Shown one piece after another: positions 21,146-32,274 of a stretch of DNA of 64,000 nucleotides. A program made the translations under genes and the position numbers. How positions within the stretch are numbered: the first letter of the stretch is position 1; each line of letters begins with the position of its first letter. The DNA lies in NCBI GenBank assembly GCA_949358305.1, contig OX442319.1, positions 9,920,001 to 9,984,000 of the forward strand, read 5' to 3'. This stretch comes from Strigamia acuminata. Taxonomy: Eukaryota; Arthropoda; Chilopoda; Geophilomorpha; Linotaeniidae. Below the pieces are notes generated by a model, which saw nothing but the letters and a program-made list of their open reading frames with translations, did no database searches and was not told the DNA's origin.

Positions 21146-22420
21146 ATGGAGAGAAAACAACAGCGTTATAGTTGCAATTTGTGTGATTATTCGTGTCCCA
21201 TTTATTATTCTTTGAAGCATCACATGCTAATACACACGGGTGAAAAGCCATTCAAATGCCAAGTGTGTTCAACTTCTTTTAGACTTAAAAGTGGTTTAGT
21301 TGTCCATATGCGAACTCACACGGGAGAAAGACCATACAAGTGCCATTTGTGTGATTATTCCAGCAGTAAAAGTTGGCATTTAAAAAACCATATTGCAACT
21401 CATACAGGTGAAAAACGATTCAAGTGCCATCTTTGTGCTTATTCATGCATTGACAGTGGAAGTTTAAAAAAACATATTGCAACTCACACAGGTGCGAAAC
21501 CATACAAGTGCCATTTCTGTGCTCATTGCAGTATTACAAGTGGGAATTTAAAACAGCATCTTGCAACTCATACGGGTGAAAAACCATTCAAGTGTAATTT
21601 ATGTGATTATTCCTGTGTTACAAGTGGGAGCTTAACAACCCATATTGCAACTCATACAGGTGAAAAACCATTCAAGTGTCATGTATGTGATTATTCCTGT
21701 ATTACAAGTGGGAGCTTAAAAAACCATATTGCAACTCATACAGGTGAAAAATCATTCAAGTGTCATTTGTGTGCATATTCCTGTATTGAAAGTGGGACTT
21801 TAAAAAACCATATTGCAACTCATACAGGTGAAAAACCACTCAAGTGCCATCTTTGTGATTATTCCTGTATTCAAAGTGCACATTTAAGATGTCATATTGC
21901 AACTCATACAGGTGAAAAACGATACAAGTGTCATCTATGTGATTTTTCCAGTATTACAAGTGGGAATTTAAAAAACCATATTGCAACGCATACAGGTGAA
22001 AAACGATTCAAGTGCCATCTTTGTGATTATTCCTGTATTCAAAGTGGACATTTAAAATGTCATATTGCAACTCATACAGGTGAAAAACCATTCAAGTGCC
22101 ATCTTTGTACTTATTCCTGCATTCAAAGTTCAAGTTTAAAAAACCATATTGCAACTCATACAGGTGAAAAACCATTTAAGTGTCATCTATGTGATTTTTC
22201 CAGTATTACATGTGGGATTTTAAAAAACCATATTGCAACCCATACAGGTGAAAAACCATTCAAGTGTCATTTGTGTGCTTATTCCTGTATTAAAAATTCG
22301 AATTTGAAAGCACATTTAACAATACATACGGGCGAAAAACCACTCAAGTGCCATTTTTGTGCTTATGCTTGTAGGCAACAAAATGCTTTGAAAAAACATT
22401 TACTCAAGCACACAGATTAA
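21146..22420 (+). CDS. C2H2 zinc-finger protein, 15 fingers, 424 aa
   Basis: The longest array in the window. It starts in TTCAAAATGGAGAGA, with finger 1 YSCNLCDYSC, finger 2 CQVCSTSFR, and a last finger CAYACRQQNALKKHL with an LKHTD tail. All 15 fingers keep both Cys and both His; one linker reads TGAKP and one TGERP. Finger 5 has CAHCS and finger 14 differs in its linker (TIHTGEKP), a feature shared with the decayed tail of the 33.4-kb gene. Probable nuclear DNA-binding protein without accessory domains. Confidence 0.9.
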   Translation: MERKQQRYSCNLCDYSCPIYYSLKHHMLIHTGEKPFKCQVCSTSFRLKSGLVVHMRTHTGERPYKCHLCDYSSSKSWHLKNHIATHTGEKRFKCHLCAYSCIDSGSLKKHIATHTGAKPYKCHFCAHCSITSGNLKQHLATHTGEKPFKCNLCDYSCVTSGSLTTHIATHTGEKPFKCHVCDYSCITSGSLKNHIATHTGEKSFKCHLCAYSCIESGTLKNHIATHTGEKPLKCHLCDYSCIQSAHLRCHIATHTGEKRYKCHLCDFSSITSGNLKNHIATHTGEKRFKCHLCDYSCIQSGHLKCHIATHTGEKPFKCHLCTYSCIQSSSLKNHIATHTGEKPFKCHLCDFSSITCGILKNHIATHTGEKPFKCHLCAYSCIKNSNLKAHLTIHTGEKPLKCHFCAYACRQQNALKKHLLKHTD

Positions 22421-23470
22421 TTACTAAACATTTTATTTCTTTCCACATTTCAAGTTGTTGCCTCAAAAAAATTTTTTCTACTGGAAAATTAAGAAAACGG
22501 AAATTTTAATTGATTTAATAGTTTTTTTTATAAACGAAAAAAAATTTCTCTGATATTTGACCTTTAACGTCTGCAAATTGTTGTTACCCAACGACAAGTC
22601 CAAATCGAAGAATTCCATCATGTAACGTTCTTTGACCATTTTTTTAAATTTGAAACATTTAAAATACTAGAATTTGTTTCATTTTATTTCTCCCCCATTT
22701 TTATATTGTCTTCAAAAGCGTTTATCTTGTTCACTCGTTTAATTTCTGTATTTATTCTGCTTTTCAAGTTTGCATTTAAAAGATGTATTATTTCCTTTTA
22801 ATTCAAAAATTTTACTCCAAAATTTGTTTGAATGTATTTTTGCCTCAAAACAAAATCAGATTGACATGCATATGTATTTTTCTAAATTTTAAAACATGTA
22901 GGACGTTAGTTTTTGGTAAATCTTAATATTTTTTTGTAATTGAAGTTTTGTTATTCTTCTTTATTTTATTCTTTGATTAGCATTTGAGATTTTTAATCAA
23001 TTTTTAATTAGATTTTGCGATTGCCTGTATTCATTTGCAATTACATTTTGAGATTGTTTTTAGTTATTTCAAATTACATTTGAGAAGAATTATAATAAAA
23101 TTGTATTTCAGTGAACATTTAAATTTGATAAATAAAAGCTCTGTTTTATTGAATCAAACTTTTCATTCCATTTTTCTTTTTATTTATAAACGAATTGTCA
23201 CCAATTATACTCAAAAATAAAGAAAAGATACTGGTAGTAATAGAAATTACTGGTAAACACAAAGATTATTTAATTTTTCTGTTAGGATCCATTCTTGTTT
23301 TATTAAACGTCAGGTTTGAATTCACTTTGATTGCAATTGATTGCTCAACAGTAATTTCCACCAGCAGTTTACATTTTAAGCAACAAATTATTAAATTCTA
23401 TTATTCGTGTAGGTAATTCAGTGATTACAGTAGCTAGGTGATAATTTTTAAATAAAAACACAATTTTAAT
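22421..23470. other. Repeated 3' flank of zinc-finger genes
   Basis: AT-rich and non-coding. The same block, diverged, follows the genes at 27.1 kb (27950-29190), 33.4 kb (34790-35530) and 41.0 kb (41950-42960). It carries several AATAAA signals on the plus strand. Confidence 0.5.
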
Positions 23471-24091
23471 AAATAAAATGCGTTTTGTTTATTGAAATGG
23501 GCCAATGGGCCAACACGTCGCTTTATTCATTTTTACCAAGAGATGGCGCAAAATTCAACTTCACATCGGGTTTTCCTATCACCCAGCAACCTCATGATTT
23601 CCTGTCGCTAGCTAGTGTCCACCGCGCGCTTGAGAAAATCCTTTCACATTGTTTGCCGAAAAATAAGAATTGTGGTACGATCTGACGTTTACGATATTGC
23701 CACCTCTAACCTTACCTTTGACTCTTTTTTTTTGTAGTTTGCCGATCTTTAAGATCCATAAGTCTGTTCAAGGCTCCGTGATCTTCAGTACGGAAACATT
23801 GTGGGCGTAGTCTTAAGAAAGCTGAAGGTTCCGCTTGGCTGCTCAAATTATAACCAACTGCTGGAAATGGAGACAGAAAGGAAATTCTCACTAGATTACT
23901 GTAAGAAAGTGATAGCATAGATCAATATTATTTATGAAAAGTGTGTTTCTGATGTTTGATGTTTTTTTATTTTCAGAATAAGTTCTATTTCGATGTGATT
24001 TAGTGATTTAAATCAGCTTATAAAGTGAGTGATTGATTGCAAAACAAACATTTTCCGCACACTCAGCTTGAACTCGTTACTTTTCAAATCC
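23471..24091. other. Upstream region of a dead zinc-finger gene
   Basis: Duplicated at 42970-43575, and more distantly at 29600-30290. It contains an exon-like block (GTTTGCCGATC...) equivalent to the UTR exon of the other genes, and an acceptor TTTTCAG at about 23977. No intact coding frame was seen. Confidence 0.4.
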
Positions 24092-24500
24092 AAAATCACG
24101 AGTAAACAACGGACGGTGTGATTATTCGAGTTTATTCGTGTTTGAAGACACATGCTGATACACGTTGGTGCAAACCCATTCAAATGCCAGGTATGTTTAA
24201 TTTCTTTTAGGTTTATGGTGATGTTGGTTGTCCACACGCGATCGCAAACGAGGAAAAACCCATTGACGTGTCATTTGTGTGCTTATTCTTTTGTTGAAAG
24301 TTGGGATTAAAAAAAATATTCCAGAACCCATACACGAAAAACCATTTAAGTGCCGTTTGTGAAGTTATTCCGGCATTCGAAGTGGGCAATTAGAAAGACA
24401 CAGCTAGGCATACAAGAGAAAATAATTTAATTGTCATTTATGTGCTTTTCCCAGTGCGGGTAGTGATAGTTTGAATCAATATTTTACTAAGCACACAAAG
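24092..24500 (+). pseudogene. Zinc-finger pseudogene
   Basis: A readable but broken array. The expected start is no longer ATG. Finger 1 survives as CDYSSLFVFEDTC. Finger 2 (CQVCLISFRF) is followed by frame changes. A finger with a TGA in place of its second Cys (CRL-stop) and at least two further finger remnants follow. Several indels and stops rule out a functional product. Confidence 0.75.
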
Positions 24501-24639
24501 TCAAGCCCTGATACATCTTATTCACAGGTTTTCAAAAACGTTTTATTTCTGCGTTTAATTTTTTAATTTAAATAGCATTCTTCTTTCAAACATATAAATT
24601 CAGAATACCGTACTGAAAATTCGTGTCAATTCGTTTTTT

Positions 24640-24890
24640 AGAGTGAGCCAGAGAAATTTGACGATTTTGAAACTGTAATTACTCTGTAACTAAAAATTTT
24701 TTTTTTAAACTAAAACCATTCTAGAGTTTGAAATGACATTTTTATGTGTGGAAAATTATATCACTCCTATTCTTTTCTAGTGAGCCAGAGAGATCTAAAG
24801 ATTTTTTATATGTTTATATGTTTTATATGTTTTATGTTTCTAGACATAGAAATACATTTTAAACTCTGTGTAATAGTTTTAGTTACAAAT
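24640..24890. mobile_element. Internally deleted copy of a TIR element
   Basis: The left end (GTGAGCCAGAGAAATTTGAC) and the following bases match the elements at 31430-31760 and 43819-45442. In the 45-kb copy the ends form an imperfect inverted repeat of about 55 bp. This copy lacks the right terminal repeat. Confidence 0.5.
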
Positions 24891-25501
24891 AAAAATTTTA
24901 ATTTTTTCGATCAAACAACTTGAGGGACAAGTTGGCTCAAAAAAATGGTTAAAATTGTTAGCCCTTCTTAGGAATTAAACATAAAATATACGTATACTCT
25001 GACCGACCTTTAGAAGGACCCTAACTCACAGCCTCATTAATCCTAACTGTGGAGTGTGTCACACCACCAGGAAAAGTAGTTTTAGTTAATTTTAAATTTT
25101 AATTGATTTTTTTACGATTTGTAATTGATTTTTATCGATTTTAATTAATTTTTGACAATTTTTTAACTATTGTAATCGATTTTTAATGATATTAATCGAT
25201 TTTTAACGATTTATTATCAATTTTTATCGAATTTAACGATTTATTAACGATTTTAATCGATTTTTAATAGTTTTAATCAACTTTAATAGATTTTAGACGA
25301 TTTTTTAACGATTTTAATCGATTTTTTTACGATTTTAATCGATTTTTTTACGATTTTTATCGATTTTTTTACGATTTTTATCGATTTTTTTACGATTTTA
25401 ATTAATTTTTTTACGATTTTAATCGATTTTTTTACGATTTTAATCGTTTTTTTAGATATTCAATCGAATTTTTAACGATTTTAAACGATTTTTTAGATAT
25501 T

Positions 25502-26090
25502 AGGTGCATTCAATTCTAAAATAGCTTTCAAAAACCGTTTTTCATCGTTTTCCGAAAACGATGAAAACGGTTTTCAACATTGAGCACAGATCCGGCCAAA
25601 ATCGGCAGCTTTCGATCGCGCAAATGCGGCCGAAAATCGGCAGCTTTCGATCGCGCTAATACGCCCGAAAATTGGCCGCATTCGACGAGCATATGCGCCG
25701 AAAATTGGCCGCATTCGACGAGCATACGCGGCCGAAAATTGGCCGCATTCGACGAGCATACGCGGCCGAAAATTGGCTGCATTCGATGCGCAAATGCGCC
25801 CGAAAATTGGCCGCATTCGATTGTTCTTAAAGGCATAATAATTAGAACAAATAAATTAAATAAATCTACATTTTTGTGTGCTTCCACCGCCGATCTATTC
25901 GATTACAAAATGGCGGCCCGGGAAAACGATTTGAAAACCACGAAAACCACGATTTTCTGGTTTTCATGAAAACGGTTTTCAGGAAAACCGATTTTTGAAA
26001 TGTGACGTCAAATTCGTCTACATCCGGTGTAACGGCGAAAACGACGAAAACGGGGAAAACGGGGAAAACCATTTAGAATTGAACGCACCT
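25502..26090. mobile_element. Nested element with AGGTGCATTCAA ends
   Basis: The ends AGGTGCATTCAATTCTAAA and its complement (one mismatch) are flanked by ATT on both sides. The pre-insertion sequence GATATTCAATCGAA survives in the neighbouring satellite arm at about 25456, which confirms the 3-bp duplication. The interior has secondary inverted repeats (GAAAACGGTTTTC) and the tandem array at 25590-25825. It has no coding capacity. The superfamily was not assigned. Confidence 0.75.
25590..25825. repeat. GC-rich tandem repeat, about 36-40 bp unit
   Basis: About six units of the type CGAAAATTGGCCGCATTCGA...GCATACGCGGC. Related units occur at 32475-32630 in a different foldback element. The open frames across it on both strands are products of the repeat. 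Confidence 0.75.
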
Positions 26091-26607
26091 ATTCAATCGA
26101 ATTTTTAACGATTTTAATCGATTTTTTATCAATTTTTTTTAACAATATCGATAAAAATATCGATATTGGTAAAATTCGTTAAAAATCGATTCAAAAATTG
26201 ATTAAAATCGTTAGAAAATTGATTAAAACGGTTAAAAATCGATTAAAATTGTTAAAAAATTGATTAAAACGGTTAAAAATCGATTACAAATTATAAGAAA
26301 TTGATTAAAATCGTTAAAAACCAATTAAAACTGTTAAAAATCGATTAATATCGTTAAAAATGGATGAATATTGTTAAAAATCGATTAATATCATTAAAAA
26401 TCGATTAAAATTATTAAAAAATCGATTAAAATTATTAAAAAATCGATTAAAATTGTTCAAAAATCGTCCAAAATCAATTATAAATCCTAAAAAAATCAAT
26501 TAAAATTTAAAACTGACCAAAATTACTTTTCCTGGTGGTGTGACACACTCCACAGTTAGCAGCAATGAGGCTGTGAGTTAGGGTCCTTCTAAAGGTCGGT
26601 CAGAGTA

Positions 26608-27083
26608 TAGTTGCAGTTTCCAAAGTTGCGGTAGATTCGTGTTGCGGTTGATTTTTTTCGCTCTAGGTGACACGCCCCAATAATTTTTTAGTCTTATAAA
26701 ATACTGAACACAGCATAAAAATAATTAAAGAACTTGAATATTTTCTTTTATGAGAAATGGGGATAGCTGAAGCCTCTGGGATATCCGCCTGGATACCTGC
26801 CGACCTCACAGGGAAGAAATCATTTTTATAAATGTTCAGAAAACATCATAAGTGACCCAGGAGTTGGATGCAGGAGGAAATTTCTTTTTGCTTGGTATTG
26901 CTAGGGATATGGGGAAAAAGTGCACTTTTTTACTTGACTACTTGCTTTTAAAATGTACCACTAATATTTGAATTCTTTTAATTTCAGAATGTTTATTTTC
27001 GATGTGATTGAGTGATATCCTATCTGTCAGTTTACGAAGCAAACGTTTTATACACGGAGCTTGGAGTCTCATTAATATTCAAA
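26608..27083. other. Upstream region of the 27.1-kb zinc-finger gene
   Basis: 26680-26990 is shared with 45770-46080 (upstream of the 46.2-kb gene) and, partly, with 32100-32270. The acceptor TTTAATTTCAG/AATG lies at about 26988 and the 5' UTR runs to the start codon. An open frame starting at ATG 27012 is in frame, but the family start is the later ATG. Confidence 0.45.
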
Positions 27084-27938
27084 ATGAAGAGGAAACAAGA
27101 GCGTTACAGTTGCAATCTGTGTGATTATTCGTGCTCATTTTATTCACATTTGAAGAATCACATGCTTATACATACTGGGGAAAAACCTTTTGAATGCGAA
27201 GTGTGTTCAATTTCTTTTCGGGCTAAACAAAAATTAGTTATCCATATGCGAACTCATACAGGTGAAAAGCCATTCAAGTGCCATATGTGTGATTATTCTA
27301 GTATTCAAAGTGGAAATTTAAAAAACCATATTGCAACTCATACAGGTGAAAAATCATACAAGTGTCATTTATGTGCTTATTCCTGTATTGAAAGTGGAAA
27401 ATTAAAATTTCATATTGCAACTCATACAGGTGAAAAACCACTCAAGTGCCATCTTTGTACTTATTCCTGTATTCAAACTGCACATTTAAGACGTCATATT
27501 GCAACTCATACAGGTGAAAAACCATTCAAGTGTCATTTATGTGCTTTTTCCTGCATTGAAAGTGGAAAATTAAAACTTCATATTGCAACCCACACAGGTG
27601 AAAAACGATTCAAGTGCCATCTTTGCACTTATTCCTGTATTCAAAGTGTAAGTTTAAAAAGACATATTGCAACTCATACAGGTGAAAAACCATTCAAGTG
27701 CCATCTTTGTTCTTATTCCTGTATTGCAAGTGGAAGTTTAAAAATACATATTGCAACTCATACAGGTGAAAAACCATTCAAGTGTCATTTGTGTGCTTAT
27801 TCCTGTATTACAAGTGGGAGTTTAAAAAACCATATTGTAACTCATACAGGTGAAAAACCATTCAAGTGCCATCTTTGTAGTTATGCTTGTAAGCAAAACC
27901 ATACTTTGAAAAAACATTTACTCAAGCACACAGGTTAA
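27084..27938 (+). CDS. C2H2 zinc-finger protein, 10 fingers, 284 aa
   Basis: ATG 27084 was chosen because it sits in the family signature TTCAAAATGAAGAGGAAACA. An in-frame ATG at 27012 would add 24 residues. Ten intact fingers: finger 2 is CEVCSISFRAK and the last is CSYACKQNHTLKKHL with an LKHTG tail. Its 5' flank groups it with the 46.2-kb gene, while its 3' end and flank resemble the 14.3/21.1-kb genes, so it may be a recombinant. Probable nuclear DNA-binding protein. Confidence 0.9.
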   Translation: MKRKQERYSCNLCDYSCSFYSHLKNHMLIHTGEKPFECEVCSISFRAKQKLVIHMRTHTGEKPFKCHMCDYSSIQSGNLKNHIATHTGEKSYKCHLCAYSCIESGKLKFHIATHTGEKPLKCHLCTYSCIQTAHLRRHIATHTGEKPFKCHLCAFSCIESGKLKLHIATHTGEKRFKCHLCTYSCIQSVSLKRHIATHTGEKPFKCHLCSYSCIASGSLKIHIATHTGEKPFKCHLCAYSCITSGSLKNHIVTHTGEKPFKCHLCSYACKQNHTLKKHLLKHTG

Positions 27939-28391
27939 TCACTACAACACGTGTCACTTCTAAACATGTTATTTCTTTTCACATTTTCACTTTTTAAGTT
28001 GTTGCCTAAAATAATTTTTTTCTACTGGAATATTAAGAAAACGGAAATTTTAATTGATTTAATAGTTTTTTTATAAACGAAAAAAAAAATTCTCTGATAT
28101 TTAACCATTAACTTACCCAACTTGAAGAATTCCATCACGTAACGTTCTTTAACCATTTTTTTTAACTAGAATTTGTTTCATTTTATTTCTTCCCCATTTT
28201 TATGTTTTCTTCAAAAGCGTTTATCTTGTTCACCTGTTTAATTTCAGTATTTCTTCTGCTTTTCAAGTTTGCATTTAAAAGTTGTATTTTTTATTTTTCA
28301 ATCCAAAAATTCTACTCGTTTGAATCTATTTTTCCTCAAAACAAAATCCGATTGACATGCATATTTCTTTTTATAAATTTTAAAACTTGTA

Positions 28392-28599
28392 TACTCTGTC
28401 TCACCATAAGGTAGTAGGGAGTTCCTATTGGCCGAGCCACTTCACTGGTGTATGTATACATAAAAGTAGGCCAAAATACCCAAAATGCACTGGATTGCCC
28501 ATGTTAAACGGAAACTACATTTCCTGGTGGTGGTATACAGGCAACAGTTGGGAGTAAACAGCCTCGGAACTCCCTACTACCTTATGGTGAGACAGAGTA
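28392..28599. mobile_element. 208-bp MITE with TACTCTG ends at a TA site
   Basis: Terminal inverted repeats of about 34 bp begin TACTCTGTCTCACCATAAGG. TA flanks both sides. The empty site (TTGTAGGAAGTTAG-like) is seen in the paralogous flanks at about 35270 and 42408. It shares the terminal heptamer TACTCTG with the 1.6-kb element at 24995, suggesting one transposase family. Confidence 0.85.
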
Positions 28600-29199
28600 T
28601 AGGAAGTTAGTTTTTGGTAAATCTTAATATTTTCTTGTAATTTAAGTTTTGTTATTCTTCTTTATTTTATTCTTTGATTAACATATGAGACTTTTAATCA
28701 ATTTTTAATTAGATTTTGCGATTGCCTGTATTCATTTGCAATTTGAGGTTGTTTGTAGTTATTTCAAATTACATTTGAGAAGAATTATAATAAAATTTTA
28801 TTTCATTGAACAGTATGATTTCGGTTTGATAAAGAAAAGCTCTGCTTTATTGAAACAAGCTTTTCGTTCTATTTTTCTCTTTTTTTTATAAACGAATTGT
28901 CACCAATTACACTCAAAAATAAAGAAAAGATACTTGTAGTAATAAAAATTACTGGTAAACACAAAGATAATTCAATTTTTCTGTTAGGATCCATTCTTAT
29001 CTTATTAAACGTCATGTGTGAATTCACTTTTATTGCAATTGATTACTGCACACTAATTTCCACCTGCAGTTTACATTTTAAGCAATAAATTGTTAGATTC
29101 TATTATTCAGTGAATACAGGTAGCTAGGTGTATAAATTATGATGATTTTTATATAAAAGCACAATTTCAATTATTAAAATGCGTTTTGTTTATTGATAT

Positions 29200-30300
29200 T
29201 TTGTGTTTTTATTCATTTATTTATTTATTTACTTATTTGTTTGTGTTTACATTTTGTTTTTATTAAGCATATGCTTTGAAACACTAACTGCATTCAATAA
29301 GTCGTGTTAACAAGTTGTTATTTCTGCTTAGTGGAGTTAAAACCCACAAAAACAGCTTGTTTTCTGCGTTTGGTTAACACTTTCTGCTATTCATTTACAT
29401 TAAAAGTAGTTTTTCACTGACCCTCGGGCTTTTAAGGTCAGTTTTTCATTTAAATTTAGGATAACCATTTTATTTCCATGGCATAGTTTAAATAGATATG
29501 TAAAAGCGTTTTTTGTACACAAGAATAAAGAAAACTGGTATTTATTTTGACTTAATATAATTAGTAAATATTTGTTCTACAAAACAGTATGAATAGTTTT
29601 AGTAATGTCCGGCTACAACGGAACATGTCGGCGCTATCAAACAGGTCTCCTCACATCGGCTACGTCGCTTAAAGCGTGTCACTCGATTTATCTATTTTTA
29701 CCAAGGTATGGCGCAAAATTCAACTTTATACCAGCAACGTCACCTTTTCTCTGTACAAACGTCCATCTCATTTTATCTCATTGCTCCATCTATTTCTACC
29801 AACAGATGGCGCAAAGTTAAATGTTATATCGGGTTTTAGTAACACTCATCAGCCTCACGTAGCCTCACCACGTGGCCTCACCACGTGGCCTCACCACAGA
29901 TCTGTGGCCTCACGTTTTCCTATCACTTGCTTCCATTCACCACGGGTTTTAACAGTTGGAAAAAATCAGATTTGATGTAAGTTATGATTTAGATGAAATT
30001 GCCAAAGAAAACAATACTATTGACATTGTTTTTAAACAGTGTGCAAATCTACAAGATCCTCCAGTCTGTTCAAGGACACAGTGCTGTGCCACGATCACGA
30101 ACACAATTCGTGGTCATAAGAAAACCTGATTACCTGAATATCCAAGTCAATGTTTAAAAAATGAAATTTCCGCTTGATTACCGTAAGAAAGTGATATTTT
30201 AGAGCACAAATATTTATGAAAAGTATGTACCGAATGTTTCATCTTCGTTTAATTCCAGAATTAGTTTAATTTCGATGTGATTGAGCGATTTCTTTCGGCG
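29200..30300. other. Decayed upstream region without a gene
   Basis: 29690-30290 resembles 23500-24020 and 42990-43480 (exon-like block, then CAGAATTAGTTT...GATGTGATTGAG), but the zinc-finger coding exon that should follow has been replaced by repeats. Includes a short tandem repeat of CCTCACCACGTGG at about 29865-29920. Confidence 0.45.
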
Positions 30301-31330
30301 GGAAGTCAGTGAGAGCCCACAGTCCCGTGTGCTTGTACCGCGGTAGTTTGGAGGTCCTACGGTACCGGTACGGGGTTTTACATTATATCTCCCGGTACAC
30401 GGGAAAACGCGAGAAAACATTAGATTCTGGTGTTTTCTCCCGTTTTCCACTTCAAATCACACTCATTCAAAGTACGAGTAAGTAGAAGTTATAAAATTAA
30501 TAAAATCTCATTAAAAGATTATTAACAATAAACTTATAATGGATTTGATGAGATTTTGATGAATTTCGAATGTTTTAGGTAAGATTTTAAAGAATTTAGT
30601 AAATTTGATAAAATTTTGATAAATTCCGACTGAATATGACATGATTTTGATGAATTTCGAGTGAATTTGATAAATTTTGATTTATTTCGATTGAATTTCG
30701 AACGGTTTTGTAAATTCCCTTCGAATTTTGGAATTATTTCGCAAATTTGGACCAAATTCTATATTTTTTTGGTAAATTTGGACCAAATTCTAATTTTTTT
30801 TGGTAAATTTGGACCAAATTCGAAATCTTTTGGTAAATTTAGACCAAATTCGAATTTTTTTTTGGTAAATTTCAACTGAATTCCTAAATTATGCAACAAA
30901 TTATGACCGAATTTCTAAATTATTCAATAAATTACGACTGAATTCTTAAATTATCCAAAAAATCTACACGAAATTTCTAAATTATCAAATAAATCTATAC
31001 CGAATTCCTAAATTATCCAATAAATCTACACCGAATTTCTCATAAATTTCCGCATTTTTTAAACTTTATCTTGTTACACCACACCACACAACTCCGAACA
31101 AGATGCTTAAAAAGTTCCTTTTCCAGGCGGCCAAGCATCAACACATTAAAGTTTATTAATAATAAAGTTTTAAATGGTTTTTATTAATTTTATAACTTAT
31201 TGATGTTTATATTCACTTTGAATGAGTGTAAACATCAACTTTTTAAAATTAAAGTGCACCTCATTCAAAGTGAGTATCAACATCAATAAGTTATAAAATT
31301 AATAAAATAATAAATAATAAGATTAGATTT
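30300..31330. repeat. Degenerate tandem repeats and a long hairpin
   Basis: 30310-30440 has GGTACCG/CGCGAGAAAAC motifs like the foldback at 43861. 30540-30745 and 30745-30880 are tandem repeats of about 32 bp (TTTGGTAAATTTGGACCAAA type), followed by AAATTATCCAATAAATCTAC units to about 31040. 31182-31225 and 31260-31304 are inverted arms (TAACTTATTGATGTTTATAT). No gene was seen. Confidence 0.6.
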
Positions 31331-31399
31331 TAAAGAATTTCGAGTAAATTTGATATGAATTTGATGAATTCCGAATGAATGTGACATTGTTTGATGAAT

Positions 31400-31760
31400 T
31401 CCGAGTGAATATGACATTTTTATGTGTGGAAAATTATATCACTCCTATTCTATCCTTGTGAGCCAGAGAGACCTGAAGATTTTTATATTTTTATTTCTCA
31501 GCCACCATTTTGACTAGAATAGGAATTTGTTGGGGTAGCAATATCTCAACCAACGCCATTTCAGTGGCGGTGGAGCAATCGACGGTGCTTTGTTGCATGT
31601 ATGTGCGGAGCATAAGAAGGCATCTGAGTGATGTAATTTTCCAGACATAAAAATGGCATTTCAAACTCTGTATCATAGTTTGTTATGATTATGAATAATA
31701 ATTTTATTTAGTTACGGAGTAATTAAATTTTCAATATCGTAATCGTTCTCCAGCTCATCC
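31400..31760. mobile_element. 5'-truncated copy of the 43.8-kb TIR element
   Basis: Matches 45080-45442, including the block GTAGCAATAT and the right end CTCCAGCTCATCCTG. It lacks the left terminal repeat. Confidence 0.5.
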
Positions 31761-31929
31761 TGTATTTATTCTTACTTTTAATGTAAAACATGTACGAATC
31801 ACGTACAGCTCGTATAAAAAATTCTGCTAATTGTTGGTGAATTTAGTAAATTAGTTTTCCTTTTAATAGTTTGCTTAATTTATCAGTTTCGCTAGTTCGT
31901 CCAAGAATCTCAAGTACCACTTAGCAACT

Positions 31930-32045
31930 ACAAAAAGCATTCAAGTGCCATTCTTGTCCTTATTTCTGCATTCAGAAAAGATTTTTAAAAAAACATTTAG
32001 AAACTTAAACTAGAGAAAAACCATTTTTCGTAATTATGAAATAGT
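31930..32045 (+). pseudogene. Isolated zinc-finger remnant
   Basis: Reads KCHSCPYFCIQKRFLKKHL, then a stop and a decayed linker ending in REKPF. It keeps both Cys and one His. It is the least decayed version of the sequence that forms the UTR exon upstream of four other genes. A still more decayed copy is at 45595-45670. Confidence 0.65.
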
Positions 32046-32274
32046 TGCGTATCCAGAAATTTTTGAAAGGAGTTCGATCCAACAACTTTGAGGAAAATAA
32101 CAATTTTTTTTAGTCTTATTAAATATTGAACACAGCATAAAAATAATCAAACAGGTTAAATATTAAATTAGAAATGGGGATAGTTGGAACCTCTGGGATA
32201 CATGCCTAGATTAAAAATTAAAAATTTAAAAATTTAAAAATGTTTGGAAAAATTTTTGGGTTGGGATCATACCT

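Larger units (their letters stand above)
24995..26607. mobile_element. Large foldback element with TACTCTG ends at a TA site
   Basis: About 120 bp at each end are near-perfect inverted repeats beginning TACTCTGACCGACC. The element is flanked by TA on both sides (24993-24994, 26608-26609). Inside are two opposed arms of a degenerate satellite built on TTTTTAACGATTTTAATCGA. No transposase is encoded. TA target sites are typical of Tc1/mariner-type transposition, so this is probably a non-autonomous member. It is interrupted by the element at 25502-26090. Confidence 0.8.

Noticed and set aside
25528-25969. Open frames over the GC-rich repeats at 25.5-26.0 kb (and 32.4-32.8 kb)
   Set aside because: Generated by the tandem repeat module; both strands open, no start context and no homology to a protein family.
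27012-27083. Upstream in-frame ATG for the 27.1-kb (and 46112 for the 46.2-kb) zinc-finger gene
   Set aside because: All sister genes start at the ATG following TTCAAA just before the R-K-x-x-x-Y-S-C-N-L-C block; the upstream stretch corresponds to their 5' UTR.
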